Assembly (NCBI RefSeq): GCF_001907235.1
Contig: NZ_MQVS01000012.1
Location: 1-64,000 of the forward strand
Length of the DNA: 64,000 nt
Reading direction: 5' to 3'
Origin: Buchananella hordeovulneris
Lineage (GTDB): Bacteria > Actinomycetota > Actinomycetes > Actinomycetales > Actinomycetaceae
The notes beneath the pieces are model-generated. The model saw nothing but the letters and a program-made list of their open reading frames with translations, made no database searches and was not told where the DNA came from. This document shows positions 59,851 through 64,000 of the stretch, one piece after another (position 1 is the first letter of the stretch; every line of letters starts with the position of its first letter). Both the position numbers and the translations under genes were made by a program.

Positions 59851-61613
59851 TCTGCTGGGCTGCCCGCCAGCAGGGTTAGGTGGCGGCTGGCTCCGCTGAT
59901 ACTCACCGCCAGCGGCACCGCGCCCGCTACTTCCACCAGGCGCGTGCCGGGGGCGTACAACCAGGCCGCCAGCAGCCCGGTTTCTTCGGCGCTGGCGGCC
60001 CCACCGACCCGTGTCGGTGCGGGCACCGGTTCGGCCGTGGCTTGTAAGTGCGCGACGAGGGGGCGCGGATCCTCCCCGGGGCCGCTCACCCCCACGGCCG
60101 CCAGGCGGCCGTAACGGATGACAACTAGCTCCCAGCCGCCGCCCTCCCGCCGACGAGCGGCCACGATCTGGTCGGCGGCAAAGAGGGGGCGCAATTGTTC
60201 GGCGCGGGCCGCGCCGCGTACAAATGCGGCCAGCCGCGCGGTGACTTGCCCCGCCTCCTCGTAGCGCAATTGCTCAGCCAGCTGCCGTATTTGCCGCAGG
60301 GTGGGCAGGATGAGCGCTGCGGGGGTGTGCGCCAGCATTGAGACGGCGGTCGCCACGGGATCGGACTGGCAGTGTGTCCAGGCAGGCCGGGCAGCGGCAG
60401 GCAGGCAGGGGGCCAGACACTTGCGCAACTCCAGCAGGGGACAGGCCTGCGCAGTCGCCGTGGGGGCAGCGGGCAGCCGGGTGGTGCACCGTCGCAACGG
60501 CACCAGGTCCGTCAAGGCCGCGGCTGCCAATTCGCCAGCCCGCCGCCCTGCGAACGGGCCAATTGCCCGCTCCACGTCTGCTAACGGCACATTGCGCGTC
60601 AGTGTCAGCCGGGGGTGAGTCTCCGCGGTAAGCGCCAGCCACTTTTGCCGGTGGGGATGCTTGGAGCGGCGATTGTAGGGCGGGGATAGTTCGGCGATCA
60701 GTCGCAACTCCTGCACGTGAGCCTCCAGGGCGGTAGCGCACTCGATGTGCCGCACGGCATGCGCCAGATCCAGCATCGGCCCGATGAGGGAACGCTTCTC
60801 GGCCGCGGTGAAGTAGGAGCGCACCCGGCTCCGGAGGCAGGTGGCTGCTCCCACGTAGAGGACTTGCTCAGCGGCGTCAACAAACAGATACACACCGGGT
60901 GAGGTGGGGAGCTGGTCAGCGAGGCGGGACTTGCGGCGCCGCCGGGCCGGTACCGGGTCGGCCGCGTGTGGCAGGTCCGCCAGGTGAGTGACCCCGAGGG
61001 GGGCTAGCTGTTCCAGCAGTCCGTGGAGCACGTCGACCGTCGCGCGCGCGTCGTCCAAGGCTCGGTGGTTCGGCGTGGTGGCAGCCCCGAAATAACGAGC
61101 CAGGGTCGCCAGTCGATGGTTGGGTACCTGCCCGCGCAGGGACCGCCGGGCCAATGTCACCGTGTCCAAAATCAGCGGCTGCGGCCAGTCGTAGCCTAGC
61201 GTGGCCGCCGCCGCCTTCAGGAAGCCGACATCGAACGGGGCGTTGTGGGCGACCAGCACGGTGTCCGCCCTGTCCAAACCCGCAAACTCCAAAAATGCGG
61301 GATAGGCGCTGGCAAGCGGTGGCGCGGTGGCCACCATCGCGTTGGTGATACCAGTTAATGCTGTGATCTGGGGCTGAATGCTCGTGCCCGGATTGACCAG
61401 GGTGCCGAACTCTCCCAACACTTCGCCCCCACGCACCTTGACCGCGCCAATCTCAGTTATGGCGTGGCGGTGGGCTGAGGTGCCGGTGGTCTCCAGGTCC
61501 ACCACCACGAAAGTCACTTCCGACAGCGGCGTTGACAGCCCCTGCAGGGAAAGCTGCAGCGCCGGGCCGTCGCTGTGTGGATCGCCCGCCAGCTCGAAAG
61601 GATCACGCACCAC
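59847..61613 (-). CDS. DEDDh exonuclease fused to UvrC-like GIY-YIG nuclease
   Basis: This 588-residue protein joins two nucleases. Residues about 30-205 are a DnaQ-type 3'-5' exonuclease with VVVDLETTGTS (ExoI), HNAPFDVGFL (ExoII) and NHRALDDARATV (ExoIII). About 240-320 is a GIY-YIG domain like that of UvrC (SPGVYLFVDAAEQVLYVG). The remainder (about 330-588) resembles the UvrC middle, with a Cys-rich RKCLAPCLPAA segment. The architecture is known in actinobacteria, for example Rv2191 next to trpD, and is thought to act in DNA repair. It may compensate for or assist UvrC, which is not in the window. Confidence 0.92.
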   Translation of the reverse strand: MVRDPFELAGDPHSDGPALQLSLQGLSTPLSEVTFVVVDLETTGTSAHRHAITEIGAVKVRGGEVLGEFGTLVNPGTSIQPQITALTGITNAMVATAPPLASAYPAFLEFAGLDRADTVLVAHNAPFDVGFLKAAAATLGYDWPQPLILDTVTLARRSLRGQVPNHRLATLARYFGAATTPNHRALDDARATVDVLHGLLEQLAPLGVTHLADLPHAADPVPARRRRKSRLADQLPTSPGVYLFVDAAEQVLYVGAATCLRSRVRSYFTAAEKRSLIGPMLDLAHAVRHIECATALEAHVQELRLIAELSPPYNRRSKHPHRQKWLALTAETHPRLTLTRNVPLADVERAIGPFAGRRAGELAAAALTDLVPLRRCTTRLPAAPTATAQACPLLELRKCLAPCLPAAARPAWTHCQSDPVATAVSMLAHTPAALILPTLRQIRQLAEQLRYEEAGQVTARLAAFVRGAARAEQLRPLFAADQIVAARRREGGGWELVVIRYGRLAAVGVSGPGEDPRPLVAHLQATAEPVPAPTRVGGAASAEETGLLAAWLYAPGTRLVEVAGAVPLAVSISGASRHLTLLAGSPAD

Positions 61614-61642
61614 GGCTCCACCCTACGGGGAGCCGCTCACAT

Positions 61643-62026
61643 TCACACCACGGCCCCGTCGTCGGCATCGGCGGCGCTGGCTCGGCGCATGCTAGTGAGC
61701 AACAGCACAAACCCGACCGCTAGGCCCGCCAGTCCCGGCAACCCCACCAGGGAGCGCGCCAGGCCGGTGAGGAATACGCTGGCAAGCACCGCGAGTATGA
61801 GGCCCCCACCCAGCAGCAACCAACCCGCCACCACCCGGCTGCGGGCCCCGCTGCTGATTGGCGGCGCGGTCGGCACGAAGTCGTCGGCGGGGTCGGCAAG
61901 CACGTAGTCGCGCGGGCCCGCCGCCGGCGCCCCAACTGCCCCGGCCCGGCCCGCTCCCAGGCGCGAGAACTCCGGATCATCCGCCACTTGGGAGATCAGC
62001 TCGTCAAATTCGTCGTCCCGGCGCAT
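61643..62026 (-). CDS. Small two-helix membrane protein
   Basis: This 127-residue protein has an acidic N-terminus (MRRDDEFDELISQVADDPEF), a Gly/Ala/Pro linker, and two adjacent hydrophobic segments (VVAGWLLLGGGLILAVLASVFL and LVGLPGLAGLAVGFVLLLTS) before a short polar end. The start ATG 62026 follows AAGGGGAATCGT. The layout is common in actinobacterial DUF3040-like or unknown membrane proteins, but no family was confirmed. It lies 29 bp upstream of the nuclease gene on the same strand and could share its promoter. Confidence 0.7.
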   Translation of the reverse strand: MRRDDEFDELISQVADDPEFSRLGAGRAGAVGAPAAGPRDYVLADPADDFVPTAPPISSGARSRVVAGWLLLGGGLILAVLASVFLTGLARSLVGLPGLAGLAVGFVLLLTSMRRASAADADDGAVV

Positions 62027-62096
62027 ACGATTCCCCTTGCCCATAGTGCGCACCCTAGACTAACGGCGCTCCCTAAGCTGTATCGGAAGGCTGGTC

Positions 62097-62789
62097 GTGC
62101 TTTACCACGTTATGCGTTTCACTCTCGGTCCCCTCATGCGCCTGAGCTATCGCCTGTGGGTGGAGGGGAAAGAAAACCTCCCGCGCACCGGCCCGGTGAT
62201 CCTCGCCTCCAACCACTTGGCCGTCATCGACTCCTTCTTCACTCCACTGTTGGCGGGGCGGGACGTCTACTTCCTAGGCAAGAGCGACTACTTCACCGGC
62301 AAGGGCCTTAAGGGGGCGTTCGTGCGGGCCTTCATGAAGGGCGTCGGCGTCATTCCGGTGGATCGAGCAGGTGGCAACGCGGCGCGGGCCGCCCTGGAGG
62401 CGGGGCTGGCGGTGCTGCGAGAAGGCAAGGCTTTCGGCATCTACCCGGAGGGCACCCGCAGCCCAGACGGGCGCCTGTATCGCGGCAAGACCGGTGTGGC
62501 CCGCCTCGCGTTGGCCTCCGGTGTGCCGGTCGTACCGATCGCCATGATCGACTCGCACCTGGCGCAACCGATCGGTAAACGGCTGCCCAAACTGGGGTCG
62601 CGCGTCGGTTTGCGGATCGGGTCACCGCTCACCTTTACCCACCTGCAGGACAAGGCCGAAGATGCCGCCACCCTGCGGGCGGTCACCGACGAGATAATGA
62701 CCGCCATCCAGGCGCTGTCTGCCCAGGAATACGTCGACATGTACGCCGCTACCCGCAAAGCCGAGATCGCCCGCGAAGAGCGCGGCTAG
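62097..62789 (+). CDS. plsC: 1-acyl-sn-glycerol-3-phosphate acyltransferase
   Basis: PlsC acylates lysophosphatidic acid to phosphatidic acid at the membrane in phospholipid synthesis. The 230-residue protein has the catalytic HX4D in SNHLAVID (about residue 40), the IYPEGTRSPDG motif (about 118) and VPVVPIAM (about 145). The GTG 62097 start with GGAAGG 6 bp upstream is preferred over ATG 62112. Related acyltransferases with other acceptors share these motifs. The next gene is a phosphofructokinase, 109 bp downstream. Confidence 0.88.
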   Translation: MLYHVMRFTLGPLMRLSYRLWVEGKENLPRTGPVILASNHLAVIDSFFTPLLAGRDVYFLGKSDYFTGKGLKGAFVRAFMKGVGVIPVDRAGGNAARAALEAGLAVLREGKAFGIYPEGTRSPDGRLYRGKTGVARLALASGVPVVPIAMIDSHLAQPIGKRLPKLGSRVGLRIGSPLTFTHLQDKAEDAATLRAVTDEIMTAIQALSAQEYVDMYAATRKAEIAREERG

Positions 62790-62898
62790 CGCCGGGACTT
62801 TGGCAGGCAGGCAGCGGCGTGAGTATTGCATAGACTTAGGGAGTCCTCGCCGCGCAGCGGCACCCCCGGGCCGTGTGCCCGCAAATGGAAGGTAATCA

Positions 62899-64000
62899 AT
62901 GACGGTTCGTCGCGTTGCTTTGTTGACTGCCGGTGGCTTCGCCCCCTGCTTGTCTTCTGCTATCGGTAGCCTCATTTCGCGCTACACCGAGATCGCTCCC
63001 GAAGTCGAGATCATTGCTTACCAGTACGGCTACCACGGCCTGCTGACGGGCAACAAGATCGTGATCGACGACGAGGCCCGCCAGAAGGCGCATCTGCTCC
63101 ACAACTTTGGGGGATCGCCTATCGGCAACTCCCGCGTCAAGCTCACCAACGCCAAGAACCTGGTGGAGCGGGGGTTGGTGGAGGAAGGCCAGAACCCGTT
63201 GGAGGTGGCCGCCGAGCAGTTGCGGCGGGACGGGGTGGATGTGTTGCACACCATCGGCGGTGACGACACCAACACCACCGCCGCCGACCTCGCGGCCTAC
63301 TTGGCCGAGAACGACTACGCATTGACCGTGGTGGGGCTGCCCAAGACGATCGATAACGACGTGGTGCCGATCCGCCAGTCCCTCGGCGCCTGGACCGCAG
63401 CCGAGGAGGCCGCAGAGTTTGCGCGCAATATCATCGGTGAGCACCGTTCCAACCCGCGCATGCTGATCGTGCACGAGGTCATGGGCCGCAACTGCGGGTG
63501 GCTGACCGCTGCTGCCTCCGCCGAATACCGGCGCTGGTTGCAGACCGTCGAGTGGGCCCCCTCCATTGGCTTGAGCCAGGAACGGTGGGACATCGACGCC
63601 ATCTTCCTGCCCGAGATGAAGATCGACCTGGACAAGGAGGCCGCCCGCCTCAAAGCCGTCATGGATGCCAAGGGCAACGTCAACATCTTCCTGTCTGAGG
63701 GTGCCGGGGTGCCGGAGATCATCGCCGAGATGGAAGCTGCGGGCGAAGAGGTACAGCGCGACCCGTTCGGCCACGTCAAGCTCGACACCATTAACCCGGG
63801 CCAGTGGTTTGCCAAGCAGTTTGCGGCCCGCATCGGAGCCGAGAAGGTGATGGTGCAAAAGTCGGGCTACTTCTCGCGGTCGGCGGCTGCCAATGTGCGC
63901 GACCAGCTGCTGATCAAGTCGATGGCGGACCTCGCGGTGCAGTCGGCCTTTGAAGGCAAGGCCGGGGTGATTGGCCACGACGAGGAAGACGGTGACCGGC
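62899..64000 (+). CDS. pfp: Pyrophosphate-type 6-phosphofructokinase (3' end missing)
   Basis: The gene runs off the window; 367 residues are visible of an expected 400 or slightly more. It phosphorylates fructose-6-phosphate in glycolysis. The nucleotide/PPi site reads IGGDDTNTTAADLA; the second Asp of GGDD, in place of the Gly of ATP enzymes, is the known marker for pyrophosphate use. PKTIDNDVVP and HEVMGRNCGWLTAAA are the substrate-binding motifs. ATG 62899 follows GGAAGG. With PPi as donor the reaction is reversible and saves ATP, suited to fermentative growth. Confidence 0.9.
   Translation, partial: MTVRRVALLTAGGFAPCLSSAIGSLISRYTEIAPEVEIIAYQYGYHGLLTGNKIVIDDEARQKAHLLHNFGGSPIGNSRVKLTNAKNLVERGLVEEGQNPLEVAAEQLRRDGVDVLHTIGGDDTNTTAADLAAYLAENDYALTVVGLPKTIDNDVVPIRQSLGAWTAAEEAAEFARNIIGEHRSNPRMLIVHEVMGRNCGWLTAAASAEYRRWLQTVEWAPSIGLSQERWDIDAIFLPEMKIDLDKEAARLKAVMDAKGNVNIFLSEGAGVPEIIAEMEAAGEEVQRDPFGHVKLDTINPGQWFAKQFAARIGAEKVMVQKSGYFSRSAAANVRDQLLIKSMADLAVQSAFEGKAGVIGHDEEDGDR

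Overview
The window is a high-GC, densely coded chromosomal segment of an actinobacterium. The gene set (RNase E/G, L21, L27, Obg, proB, proA, nadD, rsfS; erpA next to a glycerate-kinase-like gene and a DUF3043 gene; trpD convergent with a DEDDh/UvrC-like nuclease; a pyrophosphate-type phosphofructokinase; MetPS; CWB2 wall-binding repeats) fits a host-associated, sugar-fermenting member of the Actinomycetaceae or a close relative. I infer this from gene content only. The first gene (rne) is cut at its 5' end and the last (PPi-PFK) at its 3' end.

Layout. 1-5.3 kb: rne, rplU, rpmA, obgE. 5.4-8.4 kb: a lipoprotein, a VOC protein and the tagatose-bisphosphate aldolase accessory subunit kbaZ, set between obgE and proB. 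8.5-11.9 kb: proB, proA and a 2-hydroxyacid dehydrogenase. 12-18.7 kb: one 2229-residue secreted amylopullulanase held on the wall by three CWB2 repeats. 19-29.3 kb: a carbohydrate block with an ABC importer (binding protein and two permeases, no ATPase), an APH(6)-like kinase, a GH112 galacto-N-biose/lacto-N-biose phosphorylase with its DeoR-type regulator, and divergently an AgaS-like SIS protein, a ROK kinase and a class II aldolase. 29.4-32.2 kb: nadD, a Pro/Ala-rich membrane protein and rsfS. 32.3 kb: tRNA-Ala(GGC). 32.4-36.1 kb: a gene-poor, lower-GC stretch with an 11-unit inverted repeat array, a GIY-YIG/DUF4357 gene and an acetyltransferase. 36.1-38.1 kb: a 653-residue protein of unknown function behind a nested hairpin. 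38-64 kb: mostly housekeeping and transport genes (M81 peptidase, NDH-2, ABC exporter with DesK/NarL-type two-component system, a two-repeat PQ-loop protein, deoD, metPS, HAD phosphatase, DM13 protein, thioredoxin, SpoU methylase, pyrD, aldo/keto reductase, DUF3043, M20 dipeptidase, erpA, FKBP lipoprotein, sod, trpD, DEDDh/UvrC nuclease, plsC, pfp).

How the genes may work together. The carbohydrate genes suggest use of starch and of host galactosyl-HexNAc disaccharides. The disaccharide would be imported, split by GH112 phosphorolysis to galactose-1-phosphate and HexNAc, and the HexNAc phosphorylated (ROK or APH-type kinase), deacetylated (gene not in the window), isomerised and deaminated by the AgaS-like protein to tagatose-6-phosphate, phosphorylated again and cleaved by the class II aldolase with KbaZ. 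This chain is inferred from family membership and neighbourhood. Perfect or near-perfect GC-rich hairpins close most transcription units, particularly between convergent genes.
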